Assembly (NCBI RefSeq): GCF_004354045.1
Contig: NZ_SMRT01000027.1
Coordinates: forward strand, 1 to 61,300
Origin: Paenibacillus piri
GTDB lineage: Bacteria > Bacillota > Bacilli > Paenibacillales > NBRC-103111
DNA: 61,300 nucleotides
Reading direction: 5' to 3'
Shown: one piece after another, positions 49,071 to 57,020 of the stretch
Layout of the letters: each line of letters begins with the position of its first letter
Position numbering within the stretch: position 1 is the first letter of the stretch
Position numbers and translations under genes: made by a program
The notes under the pieces: generated by a model
Seen by the model: the letters and a program-made list of their open reading frames with translations, nothing else
Told to the model about the DNA's origin: nothing
Databases searched by the model: none

Positions 49071-49466
49071 ATGGCTAAACCAAAAAAAGTAGTTCGTACC
49101 AAACGTCGTGACCGGAAAAATATCGACTCTGGAGTGGCACATATCCGCTCTACGTTTAACAATACGATCGTAACTATCACGGATCCTCACGGTAATGCAA
49201 TCTCTTGGGCAAGTGCCGGCAACCTGGGCTTCAAAGGCTCCCGTAAAAGCACTCCGTTCGCAGCGCAAATGGCCGCTGAGTCCGCAGCCAAAGCCGCTAT
49301 GGAGCATGGCATGAAAGTGGTTGAAGTAATGGTTAAAGGCCCTGGTGCAGGTCGTGAAGCGGCTATCCGCTCGCTGCAAGCAGCAGGTTTGGAAGTAAAC
49401 CTGATTAAAGACGTGACTCCTGTCCCACATAACGGTTGCCGTCCTCCAAAACGTCGTCGCGTCTAA
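49071..49466 (+). CDS. rpsK: 30S ribosomal protein S11
   Basis: A 131-aa protein of the 30S platform. It contains IRSTFNNTIVTITDPHGNAI (residues ~25-44) and the C-terminal DVTPVPHNGCRPPKRRRV. Confidence 0.97.
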   Translation: MAKPKKVVRTKRRDRKNIDSGVAHIRSTFNNTIVTITDPHGNAISWASAGNLGFKGSRKSTPFAAQMAAESAAKAAMEHGMKVVEVMVKGPGAGREAAIRSLQAAGLEVNLIKDVTPVPHNGCRPPKRRRV

Positions 49467-49486
49467 TTCAGGATGGCAAAGAGTGG

Positions 49487-49492
49487 TATAAT
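49487..49492 (+). promoter_or_regulatory. Possible extended -10 before rpoA
   Basis: TATAAT (49487-49492) with TGG just upstream lies 20 nt after rpsK stops. There is no recognisable -35 at 16-18 nt. TATCCA (49494-49499) and TGGATA (49517-49522) form a dyad downstream. It could give rpoA-rplQ an internal promoter, but the evidence is weak. Confidence 0.3.
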
Positions 49493-49590
49493 TATCCAAA
49501 ATTAGTGAATACTATATGGATAGGTATACTGCACGTTTTATGCGTCTTAAGTTATCCAGAGGGAAGCGACGTTTTGAAGGAGGGTTATAA

Positions 49591-50535
49591 GTGATCGAAA
49601 TCGAAAAGCCGAAAATAGAAACCGTATCATTGAGTGAAGATGGCTCATACGGCAAATTTGTTGTGGAGCCATTGGAAAGAGGCTATGGAACCACGCTGGG
49701 GAACTCGCTGCGCAGAATTTTGTTGTCCTCGCTCCCGGGGGCAGCGGTAACGTCCGTTCAAATTGACGGCGTGCTGCACGAGTTTTCCACGGTTCCAGGC
49801 GTTATGGAAGATGTTACGGAGATTATCCTAAACCTTAAAGGGCTATCGTTAAAGATACATTCCGACGAGGAGAAAGTGTTGGAAATCGACGCGGAAGGTG
49901 AAGGGGCTGTCGTAGCCGGCGATATTCGTGGTGACAGCGATGTAGAAATTCTGAATCCGGATTTGCACATTGCTACTTTATCCTCCGATGCGCGTCTTCA
50001 TATGCGAATTCATGCGAATCGCGGCCGCGGATACGTACAAGCCGACAAGAACAAGAAGGAAGAGCAGTTGATCGGCGTCATTCCGATTGATTCGATCTAC
50101 ACTCCGATTACCCGCGTCAATTACAGCGTCGAAAACACTCGCGTCGGTCAAGTTACCAACTATGATAAACTAACCCTCGAAGTCTGGACCGATGGAAGTA
50201 TTCGACCTGAAGAAGCTGTAAGCTTGGGCGCCAAGATTTTAACGGAGCATTTGATGCTGTTTGTCGGTTTGACGGATGAAGCCAAGGACGCTGAGATCAT
50301 GGTAGAGAAGGAAGAAGACAAGAAGGAAAAAGTGCTTGAGATGACTATCGAAGAGCTCGATCTGTCGGTTCGCTCCTACAACTGCTTGAAGCGTGCAGGT
50401 ATCAATACGGTGCAGGAATTGATTACGAAAACGGAAGAAGACATGATGAAGGTTCGTAATCTTGGACGCAAATCTCTTGAAGAGGTACAAGAAAAGCTCG
50501 AGGAGCTTGGCCTTGGCCTTCGAATGGAAGACTAA
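49591..50535 (+). CDS. rpoA: RNA polymerase alpha subunit
   Basis: A 314-aa subunit. The N-terminal dimerisation domain has GYGTTLGNSLRRILLSSLPGA (residues ~30-50), and a linker of charged residues (EKEEDKKEKV) joins the C-terminal domain with ELDLSVRSYNCLKRAGI and VRNLGRKSLEEV, the UP-element and activator contact surface. GTG start behind AAGGAGGG. The gap to rpsK (124 nt) is the longest inside the alpha operon. Confidence 0.97.
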   Translation: MIEIEKPKIETVSLSEDGSYGKFVVEPLERGYGTTLGNSLRRILLSSLPGAAVTSVQIDGVLHEFSTVPGVMEDVTEIILNLKGLSLKIHSDEEKVLEIDAEGEGAVVAGDIRGDSDVEILNPDLHIATLSSDARLHMRIHANRGRGYVQADKNKKEEQLIGVIPIDSIYTPITRVNYSVENTRVGQVTNYDKLTLEVWTDGSIRPEEAVSLGAKILTEHLMLFVGLTDEAKDAEIMVEKEEDKKEKVLEMTIEELDLSVRSYNCLKRAGINTVQELITKTEEDMMKVRNLGRKSLEEVQEKLEELGLGLRMED

Positions 50536-50585
50536 TCGTCGACAAATAATACAATAAGCAAATGAAGCAGAAGGAGGTTGCACAA

Positions 50586-50951
50586 ATGGCATACCAAAAG
50601 TTGGGTCGTGATTCCAGCGCGCGCAAAGCATTATTCCGCGACTTGGTAACTGACTTGTTCATACATGAACGCATCCAAACGACTGAAGCAAAAGCGAAGG
50701 AATTGCGTTCGATCGCAGAAAAGCTGATTACATTGGCTAAGCGTGGAGATCTTCACGCTCGCCGTCAAGTTGCATCCTTTGTTCGCCGCGAGTCCGCTAA
50801 TGAATCGCAAGATGCAATTCAAAAATTGTTCTCCGATCTGGCACCTCGCTACGCTGAGCGTCAGGGTGGATATACTAGAATCTTGAAGCTTGGGCCTCGT
50901 CGCGGCGATGCAGCGCCTATGGTATATTTAGAGCTAGTAGATCGTGCATAA
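50586..50951 (+). CDS. rplQ: 50S ribosomal protein L17
   Basis: A 121-aa protein. It starts MAYQKLGRDSSARKALFRDL and contains ERIQTTEAKAKELRSIAEKL. ATG 50586 follows AAGGAGG (50572-50578); an ATG 24 nt upstream precedes the RBS. It is last in the S10-spc-alpha cluster. In B. subtilis ECF transporter genes follow here; in this window truA follows directly. Confidence 0.97.
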   Translation: MAYQKLGRDSSARKALFRDLVTDLFIHERIQTTEAKAKELRSIAEKLITLAKRGDLHARRQVASFVRRESANESQDAIQKLFSDLAPRYAERQGGYTRILKLGPRRGDAAPMVYLELVDRA

Positions 50952-50960
50952 AAGGGTAGG

Positions 50961-51006
50961 AAAGGGTGGACGGGATCTCTTGATTCTGATGAAACCCTTT
51001 TTTTTG
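50961..51006 (+). terminator. Possible rplQ terminator
   Basis: AAAGGGT (50961-50967) can pair with ACCCTTT (50994-51000), followed by TTTTTTG. The 26-nt loop is long, so termination may be weak. An AAAGGGT at 50951-50957 offers an alternative 5' arm. Confidence 0.5.
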
Positions 51007-51056
51007 TAGCTTTGAGTACAGCTGCAGCGTGCACGATGAAATGACGGAGGTCGACC

Positions 51057-51833
51057 GTGCGGAATATTTGCATGACAGTCAGTTATGATGGAACGGCCTA
51101 TAACGGCTTTCAAACCCAGCCCAATCAGAATACGATACAGGATGTGCTGGAGAAGGCGATTTTGGCATTGACCGGGGAAACGATCAAAGTGACTTCCTCC
51201 GGCCGTACGGACGCAGGCGTGCATGCGCGCTGTCAGGTGATCAACTTCTATACCGCATCGAAAATTCCGGTAGAGCGCTGGTGTATGGCGTTAAATACGC
51301 TGCTGCCGGCCGATATTGTCGTGAGCGGTGCGAGACTTGCGGACGATTCTTTTCATTCGAGAAGATCGGCTGTTCAGAAAACGTACCGGTACACGATTCG
51401 CTGCGGCAAGCATCCGGATTTGTTCAAACGGCATTTTGAGTTTTATCATCCGACCGCTCTACGCGTCGAGGCGATGAGAGAAGGCCTTGCATATATAGAA
51501 GGCCGCCATGATTTCACATCGTTTTGCTCCGTTCGATCCACCAAGCTGTCCAATATCCGAACCGTTTATGAAGCCAGGCTGGAATGCGAACCGCAGGATC
51601 CGATTTTACAATCGTACGCTATTCATATTTATGTGACCGGAAACGGCTTTTTATACAATATGGTAAGGATCATTGCCGGGACGTTAATTCAAGTCGGCGA
51701 AGGGAAGCGGTCCGGCGGGGCGATGCTCGAAATATTGAATGCGCGAAGCCGGGCGAAAGCAGGGCCGACCGCAATGGCGCACGGCTTGACGCTGTGGGAA
51801 GTTTTGTACGATCAGGATGCAACAATTACTTGA
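51057..51833 (+). CDS. truA: tRNA pseudouridine(38-40) synthase TruA
   Basis: A 258-aa synthase modifying the anticodon stem. The catalytic aspartate is in SSGRTDAGVHA (residues ~46-56). It also contains FHSRRSAVQKTYRYTI (near 100) and GNGFLYNMVRIIAGTLIQVG (near 193). GTG start (reads MRNICMTVSYDGT) about 6 nt after ACGGAGG. Its stop codon overlaps the -35 of the rplM promoter. Confidence 0.95.
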   Translation: MRNICMTVSYDGTAYNGFQTQPNQNTIQDVLEKAILALTGETIKVTSSGRTDAGVHARCQVINFYTASKIPVERWCMALNTLLPADIVVSGARLADDSFHSRRSAVQKTYRYTIRCGKHPDLFKRHFEFYHPTALRVEAMREGLAYIEGRHDFTSFCSVRSTKLSNIRTVYEARLECEPQDPILQSYAIHIYVTGNGFLYNMVRIIAGTLIQVGEGKRSGGAMLEILNARSRAKAGPTAMAHGLTLWEVLYDQDATIT

Positions 51834-51858
51834 TTTTGTATGCTGGCTATAGTACAAT
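51830..51858 (+). promoter_or_regulatory. rplM-rpsI promoter
   Basis: -35 TTGATT (51830-51835, overlapping the truA stop), 17-nt spacer, -10 TACAAT (51853-51858). Confidence 0.75.
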
Positions 51859-51864
51859 ATTACT

Positions 51865-52035
51865 TGGCGTTTCTTGATCGGCTATCCCACGGCCCCGGAT
51901 CAGGACAGGGCCAACAACTATAAAATCAAATTAACGATGCACATAAATAAGTTGATGAGATCCTTCATGAGGACTATGTTCTCAAGCTATGTCATTTCAT
52001 CAAATACGGGAATTGAGCACCGAAGTGCAAAATGT
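51865..52035 (+). promoter_or_regulatory. rplM leader (L13 leader candidate)
   Basis: A 5' UTR of about 185 nt. It contains GGCCC (51891-51895) with GGGCC (51908-51912) around CGGATCAGGACA, further partial helices, and GCAC (52017-52020) with GTGC (52025-52028) just before the RBS. Bacilli carry an autoregulatory L13 leader here; the position and the GGCCCCGGATC segment fit my recollection of it. A covariance-model search would be needed to confirm. Confidence 0.5.
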
Positions 52036-52051
52036 TTAGGAGGAACTATTG

Positions 52052-52489
52052 ATGCGTACCACATATATGGCTAAGCCTAATGAAGTAGAACGCAAATGGT
52101 ACATTATTGACGCAACCGACAAAACACTGGGTCGTCTTGCAAGCGAAGCGGCAAGCCTTATTCGCGGCAAACATAAACCGCAATTCACACCTCATGTGGA
52201 CACAGGCGATTTTGTTGTCGTCATTAATGCTGAGAAAATCAGATTGACTGGTAAAAAGCTGCAAAATAAAATGTACTATCGTCACTCTTTGTATTCCGGC
52301 GGTCTGAAAGTAACTTCCGCACAGGATATGATCAATAACAAGCCGGAGCGCGTAATCGAGCTTGCCATTCACGGCATGCTTCCGAAAAATCGTCTTGGCG
52401 ACAGCTTGAAAACAAAATTGAAAGTATATGCGGGATCTGAACATCCACATCAAGCTCAACAGCCTGAAGTGTATGAACTTCGCGGATAA
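52052..52489 (+). CDS. rplM: 50S ribosomal protein L13
   Basis: A 145-aa early-assembly protein. It contains KWYIIDATDKTLGRLASEAA (residues ~16-35) and the signature IHGMLPKNRLGDSLKTKLKVY near 108-128. ATG 52052 is 8 nt from AGGAGG; the in-frame TTG 52049 is an alternative. In an operon with rpsI, as almost universally. Confidence 0.96.
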   Translation: MRTTYMAKPNEVERKWYIIDATDKTLGRLASEAASLIRGKHKPQFTPHVDTGDFVVVINAEKIRLTGKKLQNKMYYRHSLYSGGLKVTSAQDMINNKPERVIELAIHGMLPKNRLGDSLKTKLKVYAGSEHPHQAQQPEVYELRG

Positions 52490-52509
52490 TATAAAGGGAG
52501 GACATTCTT

Positions 52510-52902
52510 GTGGCACAAGTTCAATACTATGGTACAGGTCGTCGTAAGCATTCGGTAGCTCGTGTACGTTTGGTACCTGGAGAAGGCCGGATCGTGATCA
52601 ACAAACGCAACCTGGATGAATATTTTGGTTTGGAAACTTTGAAGCTTATCGTTAAACAACCGCTCACATTGACTGAAACATTGAGCAAGTACGATGTTTT
52701 GGTTATCGCGAACGGCGGGGGTATTTCCGGACAAGCCGGAGCAATCCGTCACGGTATTTCCCGTGCATTGCTGAAAGCAGATCCTGAATTCCGCGGATCG
52801 TTGAAGAAAGCCGGTTTCTTGACTCGCGATCCTCGTATGAAAGAACGTAAAAAATACGGATTGAAAGCTGCACGTCGTGCGCCTCAGTTCTCGAAACGTT
52901 AA
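52510..52902 (+). CDS. rpsI: 30S ribosomal protein S9
   Basis: A 130-aa protein whose C-terminal tail contacts the P-site anticodon. It starts MAQVQYYGTGRRKHSVARVR and contains GGGISGQAGAIRHGISRAL (residues ~66-84), ending QFSKR. GTG start behind GGGAGG. It is closed by a strong terminator. Confidence 0.97.
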   Translation: MAQVQYYGTGRRKHSVARVRLVPGEGRIVINKRNLDEYFGLETLKLIVKQPLTLTETLSKYDVLVIANGGGISGQAGAIRHGISRALLKADPEFRGSLKKAGFLTRDPRMKERKKYGLKAARRAPQFSKR

Positions 52903-52918
52903 TTCCATACAAAACACG

Positions 52919-52956
52919 AACCTTTCCACTATTGCGGTGGAAAGGTTTTTTATTTT
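52919..52956 (+). terminator. rplM-rpsI terminator
   Basis: An 11-bp stem AACCTTTCCAC (52919-52929) with GTGGAAAGGTT (52937-52947), 7-nt loop, then TTTTATTTTT. Confidence 0.93.
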
Positions 52957-53016
52957 TCGGTTCACCTTCAATAAATCAAATCAATATACTGGATAATGGC
53001 CCAACAAAAATTTAAT

Positions 53017-53044
53017 TTGACAAAAAGTCGGTACTGAATATAAT
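53017..53044 (+). promoter_or_regulatory. cysH-sat promoter
   Basis: -35 TTGACA (53017-53022), 16-nt spacer, -10 TATAAT (53039-53044). The 60-nt leader contains ATACTCGGAATT (53073-53084), which could be a site for the cysteine regulator CymR, but I cannot score it. No S-box or T-box fits in this short leader. Confidence 0.7.
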
Positions 53045-53106
53045 TAAAACATATACGATAAAACACATTTATATACTCGGAATTAAAAATTACAGGAGGT
53101 AAGCGC

Positions 53107-53799
53107 ATGAATTTATTCGAAAAGGAACAATTGATTCAGGAAGCGGCGGAAACGTTCGAAAAACAAACGCCGGAAGCTCTGATTACATGGGCGGTAGATA
53201 AATTTCCGAACCTTACATTAGCGTGCAGCTTCGGCGCCGAAGATGTGGTTTTAGTGGATATGCTTCAAAAAGTCAGCCCAAAAACCGACATTTTTTATTT
53301 GGATACGAATGTACATTTTCAGGAAACGTTGGATACGCGCGACCGGCTGCAGCAGCATTACGGCCTTGAGTTCGTTCAAGTGCTGCCAAAGCTGACGTTG
53401 GAGGAGCAAGCTGCGCAATACGGCGAGGAGCTGTGGAAAAGCAGTCCGAATCAATGCTGTAATATTCGCAAGGTAGATCCGTTGACGGACATATTGAAAA
53501 ACTATGACGCCTGGATTACGGGCATCCGCCGCGATCAGGCACCAACCCGGGCGAATGCGAAAAAAGTGGAGTACGACGTTAAATTCGGTTTGGTCAAATT
53601 CAATCCGTTGGCCAGTTGGACTACCGAAGACGTTTGGGATTATATCCGCAGCAATAATATCATCTACAACCCGCTGCATGATAACAACTATCCAAGTATC
53701 GGCTGTTCGCATTGCACACGTCAAGTTATGCCGGGAGAAGATCCGCGCGCGGGACGTTGGGCAGGAAGCGAAAAGACGGAATGCGGACTTCACAAATAA
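53107..53799 (+). CDS. cysH: Phosphoadenylyl/adenylyl-sulfate reductase
   Basis: Reduces APS or PAPS to sulfite; 230 aa. The phosphoadenosine-binding region LACSFGAEDVVLVDML is near residue 38. The double CC (NQCCNIRKVDP near 118) plus CSHC near 200 are the four cysteines that hold a 4Fe-4S cluster in APS-using enzymes. The C-terminal ECGLH carries the catalytic cysteine. With adjacent sat and no APS kinase in view, direct APS reduction is likely. ATG follows AGGAGG. Confidence 0.94.
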   Translation: MNLFEKEQLIQEAAETFEKQTPEALITWAVDKFPNLTLACSFGAEDVVLVDMLQKVSPKTDIFYLDTNVHFQETLDTRDRLQQHYGLEFVQVLPKLTLEEQAAQYGEELWKSSPNQCCNIRKVDPLTDILKNYDAWITGIRRDQAPTRANAKKVEYDVKFGLVKFNPLASWTTEDVWDYIRSNNIIYNPLHDNNYPSIGCSHCTRQVMPGEDPRAGRWAGSEKTECGLHK

Positions 53800-53824
53800 T
53801 AGCGAAAGCGGGGACTCGGGAACT

Positions 53825-55003
53825 ATGTCCGTAGAAACGATTCAGCCTCACGGAGGCACATTGATTAACCGTATCGCGGATGGTGCGGAAAGAGAAAGAC
53901 TGTTACAGCTGGCGGAAGGATTATTCCAGCTTCAAATTAATTCGTGGACGATTTCCGATCTCGATTTGATCGGTGTGGGCGCATTTTCGCCTTTGACCGG
54001 GTTTATGATCGAAGATGATTACCATTCGGTCGTAGAACGGATGCGTCTTGCAGACGGTACGGTATGGAGCATTCCGATTACGCTTCCCATAGATGAGGCC
54101 ATCGCGGAAACGCTTAAATATGGAGAGCAGGTCGCGCTTGTAGGCGAGCAGGACGGCGTCGTTTACGGCATTTTGGACGTCCAAAGCATTTACAAGGTCG
54201 ATCAGAAGAACGAGGCTGTAAAAGTGTTTAAAACCGATGATGAAGCGCATCCGGGCGTGCAGAAGCTGCTGTCGCGCTCCAACATCCTTCTCGGAGGCCC
54301 GATCCAGGTATTGAACCGTCCGAAGCCGGACAAATTCGAACAATTTTATTTTGACCCGTCGGATACGCGCCGCCTTTTCGTAGAGAATGGCTGGAGAACG
54401 GTAGTCGGTTTCCAAACGCGCAACCCCGTACACCGCGCCCATGAATACATCCAAAAGAGCGCTATGGAAATTGTGGATGGACTGTTTTTGAATCCGTTGG
54501 TGGGCGAAACGAAGTCGGACGATATTTCCGCAGACGTCCGAATGCGCAGCTACCTTGTGCTGCTCGACAATTATTACCCGCAGGACCGTGTTCATCTTGG
54601 TGTATTTCCGGCGGCTATGCGTTACGCGGGGCCTCGAGAAGCCATTTTCCATGCTATGGTTCGTAAAAACTACGGCTGCACTCACTTTATCGTCGGACGC
54701 GACCATGCAGGCGTAGGCGATTATTACGGCACATATGAAGCGCAAGAAATATTCAGCAATTTTACGAAAGAAGAAATCGGCATTACGCCGCTGTTTTTTG
54801 AACACAGCTTCTACTGTACGAAATGCGGCAATATGGCATCGAGCAAAACATGCCCACACGACAAAGCGGCTCACATGCATTTGTCAGGCACTAAGGTTCG
54901 TGCGCTGCTTCGTGACGGCCAATGCCCGCCGCCTGAATTTACCCGTCCGGAAGTGGCGGAAGTCCTTATTGAAGGCATGAAAGAACCCGAATATCAGGTG
55001 TAG
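53825..55003 (+). CDS. sat: Sulfate adenylyltransferase
   Basis: ATP sulfurylase, 392 aa: sulfate plus ATP to APS. The active-site motif is QTRNPVHRAHEYI (residues ~200-212), then GRDHAGVGDYYGTY near 296. The C-terminal metal-type cysteine cluster CTKCGNMASSKTCPHD (near 336) is common in prokaryotic Sat. The start ATG 53825 is set by homology; the upstream GGGGA is a modest RBS. The reading frame stays open upstream to 53504 inside cysH, but that part is not homologous. Forms an operon with cysH. Confidence 0.94.
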   Translation: MSVETIQPHGGTLINRIADGAERERLLQLAEGLFQLQINSWTISDLDLIGVGAFSPLTGFMIEDDYHSVVERMRLADGTVWSIPITLPIDEAIAETLKYGEQVALVGEQDGVVYGILDVQSIYKVDQKNEAVKVFKTDDEAHPGVQKLLSRSNILLGGPIQVLNRPKPDKFEQFYFDPSDTRRLFVENGWRTVVGFQTRNPVHRAHEYIQKSAMEIVDGLFLNPLVGETKSDDISADVRMRSYLVLLDNYYPQDRVHLGVFPAAMRYAGPREAIFHAMVRKNYGCTHFIVGRDHAGVGDYYGTYEAQEIFSNFTKEEIGITPLFFEHSFYCTKCGNMASSKTCPHDKAAHMHLSGTKVRALLRDGQCPPPEFTRPEVAEVLIEGMKEPEYQV

Positions 55004-55020
55004 GACGAAGGTATATTTGT

Positions 55021-55076
55021 CCACCTCGTCCCATATAGATGGTAGTGAGTCTATGGGATGCGAGGTGGATTTTTTT
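55021..55076 (+). terminator. sat terminator carrying the cwlD RBS
   Basis: Arms CCACCTCG (55021-55028) and CGAGGTGG (55061-55068) pair over 8 bp. A TA pair and CCCATA (55030-55035) with TATGGG (55052-55057) extend it after a 2-nt bulge. ATTTTTTT follows directly. The 3' arm contains GAGGTGG, the Shine-Dalgarno of cwlD, and the T-run is its 8-nt spacer to ATG 55077. One element is thus both terminator and RBS-sequestering hairpin. Confidence 0.85.
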
Positions 55077-55832
55077 ATGTTGAAAAGGAGAAAGCGGGTC
55101 GTGGTATGGCTGACCATGCAGAGCGGCCTTAAGCTGATGATATCGGCTTTATTGGTTGGACTCATGCTGTACATGTTTACTTACGAGCTGCCCGCCACAA
55201 ATACGTGGACGAACTGGACGCTGCCTCTATCGGGCAAAACGATCGCGCTCGATCCGGGTCACGGCGGGCCTGATGGGGGAGCGCAAAGCAAAGACGGCAT
55301 CATTGAGAAAGATATTAATTTGGCAATAACCTTGCATCTTCGCGACTATTTACAGGAAGCCGGGGCGTTGGTGGTCATGACCCGGGAAAACGATAAAGAT
55401 TTGGCGGAGCCTTCAACGAAAGGCTACAGCAAACGAAAGACGGAAGACATGATTAACCGTGCACAGTTTATTATCGGGCATAAATCGGATTTATTTGTCA
55501 GCGTTCATTTAAATGCCACTCCGTCCGAGAAATGGTCAGGCGCACAAACATTTTATTACCCTAAACATCAACAAAGCGGATTATTGGCCGCGTTAATTCA
55601 AGACGAAGTGAAGAAAAATTTGAAGAATACGGACCGGGTCGCTAAACCGATAGACAATTTTTATTTGCTGAAAACATTGCAAATTCCAAGCGCACTCGTC
55701 GAGGTCGGATTTCTTTCCAACCCGGCCGAGGCGGGGCTGCTGCGGTCGCCGGCTTATCAGAAAAAAATCGCAGCCTCCATCTACCAAGGTATTCTCCGGT
55801 ACTACTCGGGGGAAAAAGTGGGTTCTTATTGA
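55077..55832 (+). CDS. cwlD: N-acetylmuramoyl-L-alanine amidase CwlD
   Basis: A 251-aa amidase needed to make muramic-delta-lactam in spore cortex, the mark read by germination lytic enzymes. An N-terminal membrane anchor (residues ~12-36) precedes the Amidase_3 domain: IALDPGHGGPDGGA (zinc His, near 60), EKDINLAITLHL (zinc Glu, near 78), SVHLNA (zinc His, near 143) and PSALVEVGFLSNP (catalytic Glu, near 205). ATG 55077 fits the RBS spacing, but that RBS lies inside the preceding terminator stem. An in-frame upstream start at 55017 would read through the terminator and is unlikely. Confidence 0.92.
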   Translation: MLKRRKRVVVWLTMQSGLKLMISALLVGLMLYMFTYELPATNTWTNWTLPLSGKTIALDPGHGGPDGGAQSKDGIIEKDINLAITLHLRDYLQEAGALVVMTRENDKDLAEPSTKGYSKRKTEDMINRAQFIIGHKSDLFVSVHLNATPSEKWSGAQTFYYPKHQQSGLLAALIQDEVKKNLKNTDRVAKPIDNFYLLKTLQIPSALVEVGFLSNPAEAGLLRSPAYQKKIAASIYQGILRYYSGEKVGSY

Positions 55833-55837
55833 AATTG

Positions 55838-55846
55838 TGATATAAT
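55838..55846 (+). promoter_or_regulatory. Candidate salA extended -10 promoter
   Basis: TGATATAAT (55838-55846) is an extended -10 element 5 nt after the cwlD stop. No good -35 is found at 16-18 nt upstream, so support is partial. Confidence 0.4.
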
Positions 55847-55888
55847 AAGGTGCAGTAAAATAAGGAATACTTTCGCTGGGGTGAAGAT

Positions 55889-56974
55889 GTGATAACGAAA
55901 GAACAATTATTGAATGCCATACGCCACCTGCATGATCCCGAGTTTCAGCTGGACCTGGCGGAGCTGCAGTTCGTCAGAGATATGATGATTAAAGAAGATA
56001 ACGTTTCCGCAACTGTGCTGCTATCTTCGGAGGATGAGTCCTATAAGCAAAATCTGGAGCGGCAAATTACGGCAGCTTTCCAGCAGGCCGGCGCTAAGGA
56101 TGTTCATTTGCGCTTCCGGGCTTTATCCGAATTTGACAGAAACGAAGCGGCGCGCAAGCTGCAGGCGCATGCGGCCGAAGTACATACCGAAGCGGCGGAG
56201 CAAGTCCGCAACATATTGGATCCGGCGGAGGGCGTCCAATTCATCGCCATCGCGAGCGGAAAGGGCGGTGTAGGCAAGTCGACCGTTACCGTCAATCTGG
56301 CAGTCGCACTAGCCCGGATGGGCAAAAAAGTCGGACTGATCGACGCGGATATATACGGGTTCAGTGTTCCGGATATGATGGGAATCGAACAGAAGCCGGA
56401 GCTCGTCAGCAACAAGATCATTCCTGTGGAACGATTTGGCGTGAAGGTGATCTCCATGGGCTTTTTCGTTGAGGAGAATACGCCGGTTATATGGCGCGGC
56501 CCGATGCTGGGCAAAATGCTGCGCAATTTCTTCCAGGAAGTAAGCTGGGGCGACGTGGAGATGGTGCTGCTCGATTTGCCGCCGGGCACAGGCGATGTGG
56601 CGCTCGATGTTCATCAGATGATTCCGCAGAGCAAAGAAATCATCGTCACGACACCGCACGCGACCGCGGCGTTTGTCGCTGCCAGAGCAGGGGCGATGGC
56701 GATACATACGGAGCATGAAATGTTGGGCATTGTTGAAAATATGGCGTATTACCAATGCGGCCAATGCGGCGAGAAGGACTATGTATTCGGCAGAGGCGGC
56801 GGCGCCAAATTGGCGGAGGAGCTGCATACCGAATTAGTAGCCCAAATCCCGCTCGGCGCGCCTGATAACCATATTGCCGAACCCGATTATTCCCCGTCTG
56901 TGTACAAGGCAGATACCGAGACAGGCCGCATTTACGCGGAGCTTGCCCGACATATTGTCGATAAATTAGGATAA
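55889..56974 (+). CDS. salA: Mrp/NBP35 family ATPase SalA
   Basis: A 361-aa P-loop protein. An N-terminal DUF59/MIP18-like domain (residues ~1-85) is followed by the deviant Walker A SGKGGVGKSTVTVNLA (near 122), IDADIYGFSVPDMMG (Walker A' Asp) and LDLPPGTGDVAL. CGQC near residue 291 is the CxxC of Fe-S carrier ApbC proteins; B. subtilis SalA lacks it, so a role in Fe-S assembly is more plausible here. GTG start behind GGGGTGA. In B. subtilis SalA also regulates scoC. Confidence 0.92.
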   Translation: MITKEQLLNAIRHLHDPEFQLDLAELQFVRDMMIKEDNVSATVLLSSEDESYKQNLERQITAAFQQAGAKDVHLRFRALSEFDRNEAARKLQAHAAEVHTEAAEQVRNILDPAEGVQFIAIASGKGGVGKSTVTVNLAVALARMGKKVGLIDADIYGFSVPDMMGIEQKPELVSNKIIPVERFGVKVISMGFFVEENTPVIWRGPMLGKMLRNFFQEVSWGDVEMVLLDLPPGTGDVALDVHQMIPQSKEIIVTTPHATAAFVAARAGAMAIHTEHEMLGIVENMAYYQCGQCGEKDYVFGRGGGAKLAEELHTELVAQIPLGAPDNHIAEPDYSPSVYKADTETGRIYAELARHIVDKLG

Positions 56975-57020
56975 GTGCGAATGACGGGCGTTTACAGCCA
57001 GGTCTCGGACAATGGAAAGC

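Noticed and set aside
53504..53824. Fusion of a cysH-internal frame to sat
   Set aside because: The frame is open by chance through cysH; homology to Sat starts at 53825.
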